This document shows positions 22,731 through 33,531 of a DNA stretch of 33,531 bases, piece by piece. The notes beneath the pieces were generated by a model. That model was not told the origin of the DNA. It ran no database searches and saw only the letters and a program-made list of their open reading frames with translations. How positions within the stretch are numbered: the first letter of the stretch is position 1; every line of letters begins with the position of its first letter. Position numbers and translations under genes: made by a program. This DNA is from an uncultured Sphingomonas sp. (GTDB lineage: Bacteria > Pseudomonadota > Alphaproteobacteria > Sphingomonadales > Sphingomonadaceae): positions 1 through 33,531 of the forward strand of contig CAJYLQ010000056.1 in the NCBI GenBank assembly GCA_913775975.1, in the 5' to 3' direction.

Positions 22731-25700
22731 CAGCCCGCCTCCCCGAAGCCGCCGCCGTAACCACCCCCGCCGGGCGTCGCGATCACCAGCACGTCACCCA
22801 CCCCCATGTCGATCCGCGCCGTCGAGTCGAGCGGCTCGACCCGGCCGTCCGCGCGCTCGACATGGTTGATGCCGCACGCGCCGTCCGCCCCGCCCGCCAG
22901 GCCGAAGGGCGCGACGTGGCGGCGGTTCGACAGGATGCCCGCGCGCAGCGGCTTCAGGAAGCGCAGCCGCCGCAGCGTGCCCGCGCCGCCGCGATGCGCG
23001 CCGCGCCCGCCCGATCCGTGGCGGATCGCGAACGCCTCGACCAGCACGGGATAGCGCGCCTCCAGCACCTCCGGGTCGGTCAGGCGGCTGTTGGTCATGT
23101 GCGTCTGAATCGCGTCCGCGCCGTCATGATCCGGCCCCGCGCCCGCCCCGCCAGCGATCGTCTCGTAATATTGATAGCTGTCGTCGCCGAAGGTCAGGTT
23201 GTTCATCGTCCCCTGGCTGGCCGCCATCGCGCCCAGCGCGCCCAGCAGCGCATCGGTGACGACCTGGCTGACCTCCACATTCCCCGCGACGACGGCGGCG
23301 GGATAGCGGGGGTTGAGCATCGACCCTTCCGGCACGCGGATCGTGACGGGGCGCAGGAAGCCCTCGTTCAGCGGCACGGCATCGTCGACCAGCAGCCGCA
23401 AGACGTAAAGGACGGCCGCGCGCGTCACCGCCAGCGGCGCGTTGAAGTTCGTCGGCCGCTGCTCGCTGGTTCCGGCGAAGTCGATCTCCGCCGTGCCCGC
23501 CGCTCGGTCCACGCTGACCGCGACGCATACCGCCGCGCCGTCGTCCAGCTCGTAACGGAAGTGGCCGTCGGACAGGGTGGCGATCATTCGGCGCGCCATC
23601 GCCTCCGCATGCGCCTGCACATGCGCCATATAGCCGGTGACGACCGCGCCGCCGTGCTGGCGGGCCAGCTGCCGCAGCCCCTCCGCCCCGCGGGCGCAGG
23701 CGGCGACCTGCGCGGCGAGGTCGGCGATGTTCTGGTCGATGTTGCGCGCCGGGTACGGGCCGGACGCCAGCAGGTCGCGGATCGCATGCTCGCGGAGGCG
23801 CCCGTCCTCGACGATCGTGACGTCGTCGAACACGATCCCCTCCTCGTCCAGCGTGCGGCTGTCGGGCGGCATCGATCCGGGCGTGGTGCCGCCCACATCG
23901 GCATGATGGCCGCGCGCCGCGACGAACCAGGCGGGTGCCTCGTCCGCCTCGCCGGCGAAGACGGGCATGATAACGGTGATGTCGGGCAGATGCGTGCCGC
24001 CGCGATAGGGATCGTTCAGCGCATAGACCTCCCCCGCCCGCATCGTGCCACCGCGCGCGGAGATGACGGTGCGGATGCTTTCCCCCATCGAGCCGAGATG
24101 GACGGGGATGTGCGGCGCATTGGCGACGAGGCCGCCATCGCCGTCGAAGATCGCGCACGAGAAATCCAGCCGCTCGCGGATGTTGACCGAGGCGGCACTG
24201 CGTTGCAGCGCGGCCCCCATCTCCTCCGCGATGCCCATGAACAGCCCGGCGAAGATCTCCAGCCGGACGGGATCGACACTGCCGTCCAGCGCCGCCGCCG
24301 CGCGGGGGGCCGCGCGTTCCAGACGCAGCGTGCCGTCCGCCAGCACCGTCGCCGCCCAGTCGGGCTCGACGATCACGGTCGATACGGGATCGAGGATCAG
24401 CGCCGGCCCTGCGACGCGCGCCCCCGCCGCCAGCCCCTGCCGCCGGTGGACGGGCACATCGTGCCAGCCGCCCGCCAGATACAGCGCGGCGGCGCCGATC
24501 GCGGGGGCGGTTTCGGCGGGCAGCGGCATCGCGGGCAGATCGCGCGCCTCGCCCGCCAGCGTCTCGACGCGCAGCCGCTCGACGACCAGCGCATCGTCGC
24601 CGACGAAGCCGAACCGGCGCCGGTGCGCCGCCGCGAAGCCCGCGCGCATCGCGTCGGGGGTCGCCCAATCGACCTCGATCGTCTGGTCGCCGCGCGCGTA
24701 GCGCAGCTCCGCCGTCACGCGCTGCCGCGCACCGGCCGCACCGCCCAGCCCGGCCAGCGCCGCCGCCAGCGCGGGCGCGTCGTCCAGCGGCACCGCCACC
24801 GTCGCCTCGCGCAGCGTCGCGACATCCGCCATGCCGATGCCCAGCGCCGACAGGACGCCCGCCAGCGGGTGGATCAGCACCGTCTCCATCCCCAGCGCAT
24901 CGGCGACGAGGCAGGCGTGCTGCCCGCCCGCCCCGCCGAAACAGGCGAGCGCATAGGCGGAGGGGTCCTCGCCCCGCGCCACCGATACCGCGCGGATCGC
25001 GCGCGCCATGTTGGCGACGGCGATCGCCACCAGCCCCTCCGCCGCCGCCTCGCGCGTGATGCGTTCGCCGGTCGCGGCGGCCACCTGATCCAGCAGCGCG
25101 TCGAGCGCGGCGATCGCGGCGTCGCGATCGGGCGGCAGGTCGCGGTTCGGGCCGAACAGCGCGGGGAAATGCTCCGGCTGGATCTTGCCCAGGATCAGAT
25201 TGCAGTCGGTGACGGTCAGCGGTCCGCCACGCCGGTAGCAGGCCGGGCCCGGATCGGCGCCCGCGCTCTCCGGCCCGACCAGCAGCCGCCCGCCGTCGAA
25301 GCGGCAGATCGAGCCGCCGCCCGCCGCCACCGTGTCGATCCGCATCATCGGCACCGCGACGCGCACGCCCGCCAGTACCGCGTCCGACCGCCGGTCGAAT
25401 TGGCCCGCATAGAGCGACACGTCGGTGGACGTGCCGCCCATGTCGAACCCGATCACCCGGTCATGCCCCGCCGCCGCCGCGGTGCGCGCCATGCCGACGA
25501 TGCCGCCCGCCGGGCCGGACAGCAGCGCGTCCTTGCCCCCGAAGCGCGCGCCCTCCACCAGCCCGCCGCTCGACTGCATGAACAAAAGGTCGTCGCCCAG
25601 TGCGCTCCGCAGGCCCGCGACGTAGCGGCCGAGGACGGGCGACAGATACGCATCCGCCAGCGTCGTGTCGCCGCGCGCGACGAGGCGGATCAGCGGCGCC

Positions 25701-26272
25701 GTGCGATGGCTGACCGAGATCTGCGTGAAGCCCGCCGCGCGCGCGATCTCAGCCAGCGCCGCCTCGTGCGCGGTGTGTTTCCAGCCGTGCATCAGGACGA
25801 TGGCGATGCTCGCGATCCCGCGCGCGCGGGCGGCGGCGAAGGCGGCGGCGGCGGCATCGCCATCCAGCGCGGTCAGCACCGTACCGTCCTCGGCCACGCG
25901 CTCGTCGATCTCCACCACCTCGGCAAACAGCGGCGCGGGCCGGCGGATCGCGCGCGCGAAGATATCCGGCCGGTCCTGATAGCCGATCGTCAGCGCGTCG
26001 CCGAAGCCGCGCGTGATCGCCAGCAGCGTCGGCTCGCCGCGCCGTTCGAGCAGCGCGTTGGTCGCGATCGTGGTGCCGATGCGGATGCTGGCGGGCGGCA
26101 GCGGCCCTTCCGCCACGCCGGTCAGCTGCCGGATCGCCGCCTCCGCCGCGTCATGCGCGCGGCCGGGATCCTCGGACAAGAGCTTGGCGGTGACGAGCCG
26201 TCCATCGGGCCGCAGCCCGACCACATCGGTGAAGGTGCCGCCGCGATCGATCCAGAAATGCCAGTCCGTCAT
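22730..26272 (-). CDS. 5-oxoprolinase-type hydantoinase, fused HyuA and HyuB
   Basis: A 1180-residue enzyme that should hydrolyse 5-oxo-L-proline to glutamate with ATP, or a hydantoin-like lactam. Residues 1-~650 form the HyuA half: [14 protein letters not shown] (7-18), [21 protein letters not shown] and [16 protein letters not shown] are the actin-like ATPase motifs. From ~665 the HyuB half begins ([20 protein letters not shown]) with [40 protein letters not shown] and [10 protein letters not shown], the metal-binding region. Fusion in one chain is the eukaryote-like and common bacterial arrangement. The ATG at 26272 directly precedes the conserved start; a TTG at 26290 is a poorer choice. 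The DUF969/DUF979 partners favour 5-oxoproline. Confidence 0.93.
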   Translation of the reverse strand: MTDWHFWIDRGGTFTDVVGLRPDGRLVTAKLLSEDPGRAHDAAEAAIRQLTGVAEGPLPPASIRIGTTIATNALLERRGEPTLLAITRGFGDALTIGYQDRPDIFARAIRRPAPLFAEVVEIDERVAEDGTVLTALDGDAAAAAFAAARARGIASIAIVLMHGWKHTAHEAALAEIARAAGFTQISVSHRTAPLIRLVARGDTTLADAYLSPVLGRYVAGLRSALGDDLLFMQSSGGLVEGARFGGKDALLSGPAGGIVGMARTAAAAGHDRVIGFDMGGTSTDVSLYAGQFDRRSDAVLAGVRVAVPMMRIDTVAAGGGSICRFDGGRLLVGPESAGADPGPACYRRGGPLTVTDCNLILGKIQPEHFPALFGPNRDLPPDRDAAIAALDALLDQVAAATGERITREAAAEGLVAIAVANMARAIRAVSVARGEDPSAYALACFGGAGGQHACLVADALGMETVLIHPLAGVLSALGIGMADVATLREATVAVPLDDAPALAAALAGLGGAAGARQRVTAELRYARGDQTIEVDWATPDAMRAGFAAAHRRRFGFVGDDALVVERLRVETLAGEARDLPAMPLPAETAPAIGAAALYLAGGWHDVPVHRRQGLAAGARVAGPALILDPVSTVIVEPDWAATVLADGTLRLERAAPRAAAALDGSVDPVRLEIFAGLFMGIAEEMGAALQRSAASVNIRERLDFSCAIFDGDGGLVANAPHIPVHLGSMGESIRTVISARGGTMRAGEVYALNDPYRGGTHLPDITVIMPVFAGEADEAPAWFVAARGHHADVGGTTPGSMPPDSRTLDEEGIVFDDVTIVEDGRLREHAIRDLLASGPYPARNIDQNIADLAAQVAACARGAEGLRQLARQHGGAVVTGYMAHVQAHAEAMARRMIATLSDGHFRYELDDGAAVCVAVSVDRAAGTAEIDFAGTSEQRPTNFNAPLAVTRAAVLYVLRLLVDDAVPLNEGFLRPVTIRVPEGSMLNPRYPAAVVAGNVEVSQVVTDALLGALGAMAASQGTMNNLTFGDDSYQYYETIAGGAGAGPDHDGADAIQTHMTNSRLTDPEVLEARYPVLVEAFAIRHGSGGRGAHRGGAGTLRRLRFLKPLRAGILSNRRHVAPFGLAGGADGACGINHVERADGRVEPLDSTARIDMGVGDVLVIATPGGGGYGGGFGEAG

Positions 26273-26326
26273 CCTTACGGCATGTCGCAAAGGACGGGAC
26301 GGGGCAAGCGGGCCGCCCCGCCCTCC

Positions 26327-27127
26327 CTAAAGCGCCCGGCCGGCGCGGCCGGCGACCTCCGTCACATATTGCCACGCCACCCGGCCCGACCGGCTGCCGC
26401 GTTGCGTCGCCCATCGCACCGCCTCTTCGGGGTCGAAGGGCAGGCCCATCGGATCGAGATAGCCGCGCACGATCGCCAGATACCCGTCCTGATCGAGCGC
26501 GTGGAACCCCAGGCTGAGGCCGAAGCGATCGGCCAGCGCCAGGTGATCATCCACCGAATCGCGCGGGTTGATGGCGCTGTCCTGCTCGGCGATGTCGCGC
26601 GGTTGCAGGTGGCGGCGGTTCGCGGTGACGAGCAGGCGGACATTGGCCGGGCGCGGTTCCGCCCCGCCCTCCAGCACCGAACGCAGCGCGCGCGCCTCCG
26701 CCGGCGCGTCGACGCCCAGATCGTCGAGGAACACCGCGAAGCCGCGCGGCACGCGCGCCAGCGCGCCGAACAGCGCGGGCAGATCGGCCAGCGTCGCCAC
26801 CTCGACCAGCGCCAGGTCGCCGCCATCCGCCTGCACCGCCGCGACCGCGCTTTTCACCAGCGCCGACTTGCCGGTGCCGCGCGCGCCCCACAGCAGCACG
26901 TCATGCGCGGCATGGCCGGCGGCGAGGCGTGTCAGATTGGCGAGCAGCGCCGCCTTCTGCCGCTCCACCCCCACCAGCCGATCGAGCGGCTGCGCGACGA
27001 ACGCCCGCGCCGCGCCCAGCACGCCGCCCTGCCAGCGATAGGCGGGATGCGCGCGCGGATCGGCGGCGGGAGCGGGCGGCGGCGACAGGCGTTCGAGCGC
27101 GGCGGCGATACGGTCCAGCGGGTCCAT
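26327..27127 (-). CDS. DUF815 AAA-type ATPase
   Basis: A 266-residue cytoplasmic P-loop ATPase of the DUF815 family. After ~60 N-terminal residues come the Walker A LLWGARGTGKSALVKS, Walker B GFAVFLDDL, sensor-like VRLLVTANRRHLQPRD, and the family segment DRFGLSLGFHALDQDGYLAIVRGYL. It ends with SRSGRVAWQYVTEVAGR. The function of the family is not established. It was started at the ATG at 27127 because the family begins near MDPLDRIAAALERL; a start at 27163 is also open. It lies 57 bases after prsR and 54 bases before the oxoprolinase on the same strand, so readthrough from prsKR is possible but unproven. Confidence 0.88.
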   Translation of the reverse strand: MDPLDRIAAALERLSPPPAPAADPRAHPAYRWQGGVLGAARAFVAQPLDRLVGVERQKAALLANLTRLAAGHAAHDVLLWGARGTGKSALVKSAVAAVQADGGDLALVEVATLADLPALFGALARVPRGFAVFLDDLGVDAPAEARALRSVLEGGAEPRPANVRLLVTANRRHLQPRDIAEQDSAINPRDSVDDHLALADRFGLSLGFHALDQDGYLAIVRGYLDPMGLPFDPEEAVRWATQRGSRSGRVAWQYVTEVAGRAGRAL

Positions 27128-27184
27128 GCCCCGCGCCATGCGGGACGACGGTGGCGGGCGCAAGGCTCCCCGCCGGGGCCGCCA

Positions 27185-28527
<1,343 letters not shown>

Positions 28528-28531
<4 letters not shown>

Positions 28532-30606
28532 GCGGCGATCTCCATCGCCGGGGCGGCGGGCAGGGTTATACGGAACAGCGTGCCGCTGTCGGGATCGGGC
28601 GCGGGGCGGCTCTCGACCGTCAGCCGGCCGCCCATCGCCTCCACCAGCTGCCGCGCCTCGAACGCGCCGAGGCCGAAGCCATGCGGCTTTGACGAGGCGA
28701 AGGGCCGGAAGAGTTCGTCGCGGATGAAGGCGGCGGTCATGCCGCGCCCCCGGTCACGCACCTCGATCGCGACGGAATCCGCGCCCTCCATCCGCATCGC
28801 GAGCGTCACGGGGCTGTCGGCGGCGCTGGCGTCGATTGCATTCTGGATCAGATGGCCCAGCGCCTGTTCCAGCCGCACGGGATGCGCCAGCGCCAGCGGC
28901 ACCGCGCCGTCCGCCCCGCGCGCTTCCGCCACAACGGGATGCTGCGCGCGGCGTGCGGCGGCTAGGTCGGCGGCCAGCCGGGCGAGATCGACCGGCCGCA
29001 GCGCCTCCGCCCGGCCGCCATCATGGCCGGACAGGCGGGTCAGCAGCACCGTCATCCGCTCCGCCGTCTCGCGCAGCGTCGTCACCATGTCGGCGCGGAA
29101 ATCAGGATTGTCGGCATGGCGCTCCGCATTGCGCGCGACCAGGCTCAGCTGGCTCGCCACGTTCTTGATGTCGTGGATCAGGAAGGCGAAGCGGCGGTTG
29201 AACTCGTCGAACCGCTGCGCCTCGGCCAGCGCGGCGTGGCTGCGATCCTCCGCCAGATAGCTTGCCGCCTGACGGCCGACGACGCGCAGCAGGTCGAAAT
29301 CCTCCCAGTCGAGCGCCCGGTCCACCGGCGGGCGGGCGAGCACGATCGCGCCGATCAGCTCCCCGCCATGCGGCAACGGCACCAGTGCCCAGGCGGCGGT
29401 GTCCGCGACCAGCCAGTCGGGCAGCATCTCCGCCTCCGGCACGGCCGCATCGGCCTCCGTCGCGCGCAGTTCGTCGAGCGCGACGATCCGGCCGGTCGCG
29501 GCTAGGTGCCGGGCGAGCGGCGGTGGCACGCGCCGGCCCTCCGCCCCGCTCCACCGCCAGTCGGCGGCGGGCACCAGTGCCTCGCCATCGGGCACCAGCA
29601 GCAGGCCGGCGGGCGAATCGGTCAGGTCGGCCACCGCCTTCACGATTCGGGTCGCGAGCGGCGCCGCATCCGCGCCGGCCAGCCCCACCGTGCCCGTGAA
29701 GCGCTGCCATTCGACGCGATAGTCGTACCGATGCCCGAACAGATGCTTCGACACCGTCACCCGCGTCCAGGCGCGCAGCCAGGGCGTGGACACCAGCGCC
29801 AGCAGCGCCGCCGTCGCCGCGAAGATCACCGCCGTCTGCGCCGCCCGCGCCTCGCCGCCGACAAGCACCGCGACGCCGTTCGCGACCAGCGCGGTCAGCG
29901 CGGCATAGGCCGCCAGCGCCGCCAGGATCAGCAGGCGCAGCACGACGGTGCGTGACACGGCGAGCATCCCGACGCCGCGATCCGTCCCCGCCGCCGCCAG
30001 CGCCAGCGCGACCAGCAGCAGGACGAGCCCGCGCATCGCCGCCGCGCCGTCCGACAGGTCCGGCGCCAGCGCCGCGACCATCGCCTGCGCCAGATCGGCC
30101 GCCCAGAACAGCGCGAGCGCCAGCGCGGTCAGCCTTATCCCACCCGATCGCTCCGCCTGTGCCGATTGCGCGCCATGGCTCAGCAGCAGCAGCGCGCCCA
30201 CCGTCGCCATCCCGGTCAGCAACGCGCGGGTGGAGGCGACGATGCGCGAGGCCGGATCGGGCAGCGCCGCCGCCTGCGCCGCGGCGACCGCCGCCTCGAT
30301 CACGAACACCGCACCCACCACCGCCGCCAGCGCCATGATCGTGCGGATGCGCGCCGCATCGCGCAACGTCAGCATCACGACGCACAGCCAGCCGATGCTG
30401 CACGCCGATCGGGCAACCTGCGTGCCGCTGTCGGCCGCCCCCACGCCCGCGACGGACAGCGCCCACAGCGCCGTCAGCAGCGAGGCGGCGACCCATGCCG
30501 CGCGCGGGTGATCCGCCTCCGGCGGGCGCCGCCATTCGGCCAGCGCGAGCGCGCCGAACAGCAACGCGGCGAGCGCATGGCCCCACAGGATCAGCGTGGC
30601 GACCAT
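28528..30606 (-). CDS. prsK: PEP-CTERM system histidine kinase
   Basis: A 692-residue membrane histidine kinase. About eight N-terminal hydrophobic segments (MVATLILWGHALAALLFG onward) resemble 7TM-type sensor regions. They are followed by TRVTVSKHLFGHRYDYR, a GAF-like region (~320-470), the phosphoacceptor helix FAFLIHDIKNVASQLSLV with H478, and HATPase motifs HLIQNAIDASA (N box), VRDRGRGM (G1) and PHGFGLGAFEARQL (G2). This layout is that of PrsK, partner of PrsR in XrtA/PEP-CTERM systems. The start at 30606 fits the usual PrsK N-terminus, with AAAGGA 12 bases upstream; an ATG at 30654 would add 16 residues and has no Shine-Dalgarno sequence. The signal it senses is not known. Confidence 0.93.
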
Positions 30607-30749
30607 GGCGATGCGCGATCCTTTCGGCACGTTAACGAACAGTCCCTTCGCCATCGCAAAAAAACTTCAACAAAAAGCGAACATCGCGCGTTCTGCGCGG
30701 CGGCCTTGGGAAAAGCCGGCAATTCGCCTAGGGGTTTGGACAAGGTTCA

Positions 30750-30755
30750 GGAGGA
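30750..30755 (+). promoter_or_regulatory. Strong ribosome binding site of manC
   Basis: AGGAGG at 30750-30755 lies 3-4 bases before the ATG at 30759, one of the few full Shine-Dalgarno sequences in the window. It sits at the end of the gap between the divergent prsK and manC genes, which is AT-rich near prsK but shows no convincing -35/-10 pair. Confidence 0.6.
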
Positions 30756-30758
30756 AAC

Positions 30759-31808
30759 ATGCGCGCAAAGACCATCGTACCCGTCATCCTGTCCGGCGGA
30801 TCGGGAACGAGGCTGTGGCCGATGTCGCGGCCGGAGCGGCCCAAGCAGTTCCTGCCGCTCACCTCCGACGAGACGATGCTGCAGCTCACCGCGCGCCGCG
30901 CGACGGGCGAACGCTATGCCGCGCCGATCATCGTCGCCAATGCCGCCCATGCCGATGCGGTGGAAAGCCAGCTGGCGGAGATCGGCATCGCCCCGCAGGC
31001 GGTGGTGCTGGAACCCGCCGGCCGCAACACCGCGCCCGCGATCGCGCTCGCCGCACTGGTGGCGGAGGACAAGGAGGCGGCGCTGCTCGTCATGCCGTCC
31101 GACCATGTGATCGCCGATGTGGAGGCATTCCACGCCGCGATCGCGCGCGCGCTGCCGCTGGTCAATGACGGCTGGCTCGTCACCTTCGGCATCGCGCCCG
31201 ACGCGCCGGAGACCGGCTATGGCTGGATCCAGACGGGCGAGGGCATCGCCGACGGCGTGCACCGCGTCGCGCGCTTCGTCGAAAAGCCGCCGCTCGACCG
31301 GGCGCAGGCGATGCTGGCGGCGGGCGGCCATTGCTGGAACGGTGGCATCTTCCTGTTCCGCGCCGACATGTACCTTGCCGCGCTCGCCGCCCATGCGCCG
31401 CAGATGCTGGCGGCGGTGCAGGATTCGGTGAAGGCGGCGCGGCATGAGGGCGCGCGGCTGTTCCCGGATGCCGCCGCCTTCGCCGCCTCCCCGTCCGATT
31501 CGATCGACTATGCGGTGATGGAGAAGGCGGAGCGGGTCGCCGTGGTGCCGGTCGCGATGGGGTGGAGCGACCTTGGCAGCTGGGATGCGCTGCATGCGAT
31601 CAGCGAGCGCGACGCCGACGGCAACGCGCATGGCGGCGAAGTGATCGCGATCGACACGACCAACTGCCTCGTCCGGTCGGACGGGGTGCGGATCGCGATG
31701 GTCGGCGTCAGCGACCTCGTGGTCGTCGCCAGCGGCAACGACATTCTCGTCCTGCCGCGCGGCCGAAGCCAGGAAGTGAAGAAGCTGATCGACGCGATGA
31801 AGAAGTGA
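30759..31808 (+). CDS. manC: Mannose-1-phosphate guanylyltransferase
   Basis: The 349-residue enzyme makes GDP-mannose from mannose-1-phosphate and GTP, feeding exopolysaccharide, LPS and glycoprotein synthesis. The signature VILSGGSGTRLWPMSRPERP followed by KQFLPL lies at the N-terminus (residues 9-34). LEPAGRNTAPAIALAAL, LVMPSDHVI, GYGWIQTG, FVEKPP and WNGGIFLFRAD follow in the family order. It lacks the C-terminal phosphomannose isomerase domain of the ~480-residue bifunctional form, so the isomerase must be encoded elsewhere. The position opposite prsK, the regulator of PEP-CTERM and exopolysaccharide genes, fits a role in surface polysaccharide. It ends 18 bases from the convergent DUF3429 gene. 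Confidence 0.95.
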   Translation: MRAKTIVPVILSGGSGTRLWPMSRPERPKQFLPLTSDETMLQLTARRATGERYAAPIIVANAAHADAVESQLAEIGIAPQAVVLEPAGRNTAPAIALAALVAEDKEAALLVMPSDHVIADVEAFHAAIARALPLVNDGWLVTFGIAPDAPETGYGWIQTGEGIADGVHRVARFVEKPPLDRAQAMLAAGGHCWNGGIFLFRADMYLAALAAHAPQMLAAVQDSVKAARHEGARLFPDAAAFAASPSDSIDYAVMEKAERVAVVPVAMGWSDLGSWDALHAISERDADGNAHGGEVIAIDTTNCLVRSDGVRIAMVGVSDLVVVASGNDILVLPRGRSQEVKKLIDAMKK

Positions 31809-31826
31809 CGCCGTGCGCCTGGGCGA

Positions 31827-32288
31827 TCAGCGCATGATCGTCCAGGCGAACAGGCCCGCGATCCCCGCCGCCCCGGTCAGCAGCTGGCGCAGCCGCAGCG
31901 TCGCGAAATAGCGGGGCGCATCGCCCCTGCGGCCCGCGCGGCGATCGAGAAACCCCGCCAGCACATAGCCCAGCAGCAGGATCAGCAACGCCAGCGATGG
32001 CCGCGCGATCACCAGCGCCAGTCCGGCCAGCGTGAAATAGCCCAGGCTCGCGGCAATCTCCGCCGGCTTCGACGCGCGCGGATTGCCGAAGCCGAATCCG
32101 CGCCGCACGCCCGCGATGAACGCCAGGATCAGCGCACCCCAGATCGTCCCGAGATATATGGCGCGCGCCGGCCAGGGATCGGGCAGCAGCCACGCGCCGA
32201 TCGCGGCGGCGACCAGCGGCAGCATCGGGCCATAGCCCAGGATGGCGCCATCGGCGGGAATGTCGGAACGGGTCGCGTCGTGGTTCAT
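31827..32288 (-). CDS. DUF3429 membrane protein
   Basis: A 153-residue inner-membrane protein with about four or five helices. After ~15 polar residues comes ILGYGPMLPLVAAAIGAWLL, then IYLGTIWGALILAFIAGVRRGFGF, SLGYFTLAGLALVIARPSLALLILLLGYVLAGFLDRR, and a last helix RQLLTGAAGIAGLFAWTI. LGYGPMLP and GALILAFIAGVRRG are typical of DUF3429, a family without known function. The ATG at 32288 is the only good start with membrane sequence following. It is monocistronic by position. Confidence 0.8.
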   Translation of the reverse strand: MNHDATRSDIPADGAILGYGPMLPLVAAAIGAWLLPDPWPARAIYLGTIWGALILAFIAGVRRGFGFGNPRASKPAEIAASLGYFTLAGLALVIARPSLALLILLLGYVLAGFLDRRAGRRGDAPRYFATLRLRQLLTGAAGIAGLFAWTIMR

Positions 32289-32391
32289 GGCCGGCGTAAC
32301 GAGCGCGGCGCGGCGGGGTTGCGGGGCCCGGGAGATCTTCGGCCATCACCTTGCCGGCCGTTGCTACACAGCTGTGCTCTGGACAAACGAA

Positions 32392-32424
32392 GGGCCGGAG
32401 GATCGCTCCTCCGGCCCCTGTTTT
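32392..32424. terminator. Bidirectional hairpin terminator between groEL and the DUF3429 gene
   Basis: GGGCCGGAGGA (32392-32402) and TCCTCCGGCCC (32407-32417) form a perfect 11-bp stem with a TCGC loop. TTTT follows at 32421-32424 on the plus strand, and TTCGTTTG follows on the groEL strand. It lies in the 249-base gap 32289-32537, which has no gene, about 120 bases after the groEL stop. Confidence 0.75.
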
Positions 32425-32497
32425 GCCTGGCGGGCGGCGGCGGGGCCGCTGCCGTGACGTCGGACGGGATCGGCCTGGCCGACCCGCCGGCCATTCC

Positions 32498-32537
32498 GAT
32501 TTGGTGTCGGGCGGAGCGACGCTCCGCCCGTCCCAAA

Positions 32538-32539
<2 letters not shown>
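32498..32539. repeat. Two-tier palindrome spanning the groEL stop codon
   Basis: GGGCGGAGC (32509-32517) pairs with GCTCCGCCC (32521-32529) around GAC, and outside it GATTTGG (32498-32504) pairs with CCAAATC (32533-32539), which includes two bases of the groEL stop. No T-run follows on the groEL strand, so it is more like an mRNA 3'-end stabiliser or a pause hairpin ahead of the terminator at 32392. Confidence 0.6.

Positions 32540-33531
<992 letters not shown>

Overview
The window looks like chromosome from a high-GC alphaproteobacterium, most likely a sphingomonad (Sphingomonas or a close relative). The grounds are GC-rich coding sequence with strong third-position G/C bias, a ZnuD-like TonB receptor, the PrsK/PrsR pair and a PEPxxWA-type PEP-CTERM protein, and a REP-like GCGAAGGC palindrome in one gap. 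No rRNA, tRNA, CRISPR array, insertion sequence or phage gene was seen. Coding density is high and no gene-free stretch exceeds about 260 bases, so this reads as stable core or near-core chromosome, not an island.

Layout. 1-3591: the 5' part of panB (minus strand, running off the left edge), an ArsC/Spx-like protein, a TSUP permease with an extra PepSY-like tail, then a divergent secreted DUF4892-like protein and a short BLUF photoreceptor. 3670-8543 (plus): glutamine-dependent NAD synthetase, then a tight three-gene inositol module (CDP-alcohol phosphotransferase, inositol-3-phosphate synthase, MobA-like nucleotidyltransferase) suggesting a CDP-inositol route. 8568-8737: a run of hairpins including a REP-like inverted pair. 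8800-11072 (minus): modABC molybdate uptake with a ModE-like site over the modA start. 11181-12299: a GH84-type N-acetylglucosaminidase without a signal peptide. 12506-13150: a PEP-CTERM protein with a strong terminator. 13198-17173: a lipoprotein TesA-type esterase divergent from a YbbA/YbbP exporter pair.

17249-20148 (plus): a ZnuD-like outer-membrane receptor and a ZIP permease, a likely zinc-uptake pair with a palindrome upstream. 20177-30606 (all minus; transcription order is the reverse of the coordinates): PrsK and PrsR, a DUF815 ATPase, a fused HyuA/HyuB 5-oxoprolinase-type enzyme, DUF969 and DUF979 membrane proteins (probable 5-oxoproline transporter) and DUF2891. The last four overlap by 1-4 nt at every junction. 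30759-31808: mannose-1-phosphate guanylyltransferase. 31827-32288: a DUF3429 membrane protein. 32538 to the right edge: the C-terminal 60% of groEL on the minus strand.

Themes: several compact modules (metal and oxyanion uptake, inositol activation, 5-oxoproline use, PEP-CTERM/exopolysaccharide regulation). The least understood are the CDP-inositol trio, the DUF2891 member of the oxoprolinase operon, the TSUP-PepSY fusion and the cytosolic GH84 enzyme. All functional calls come from reading sequence; no database search was run.
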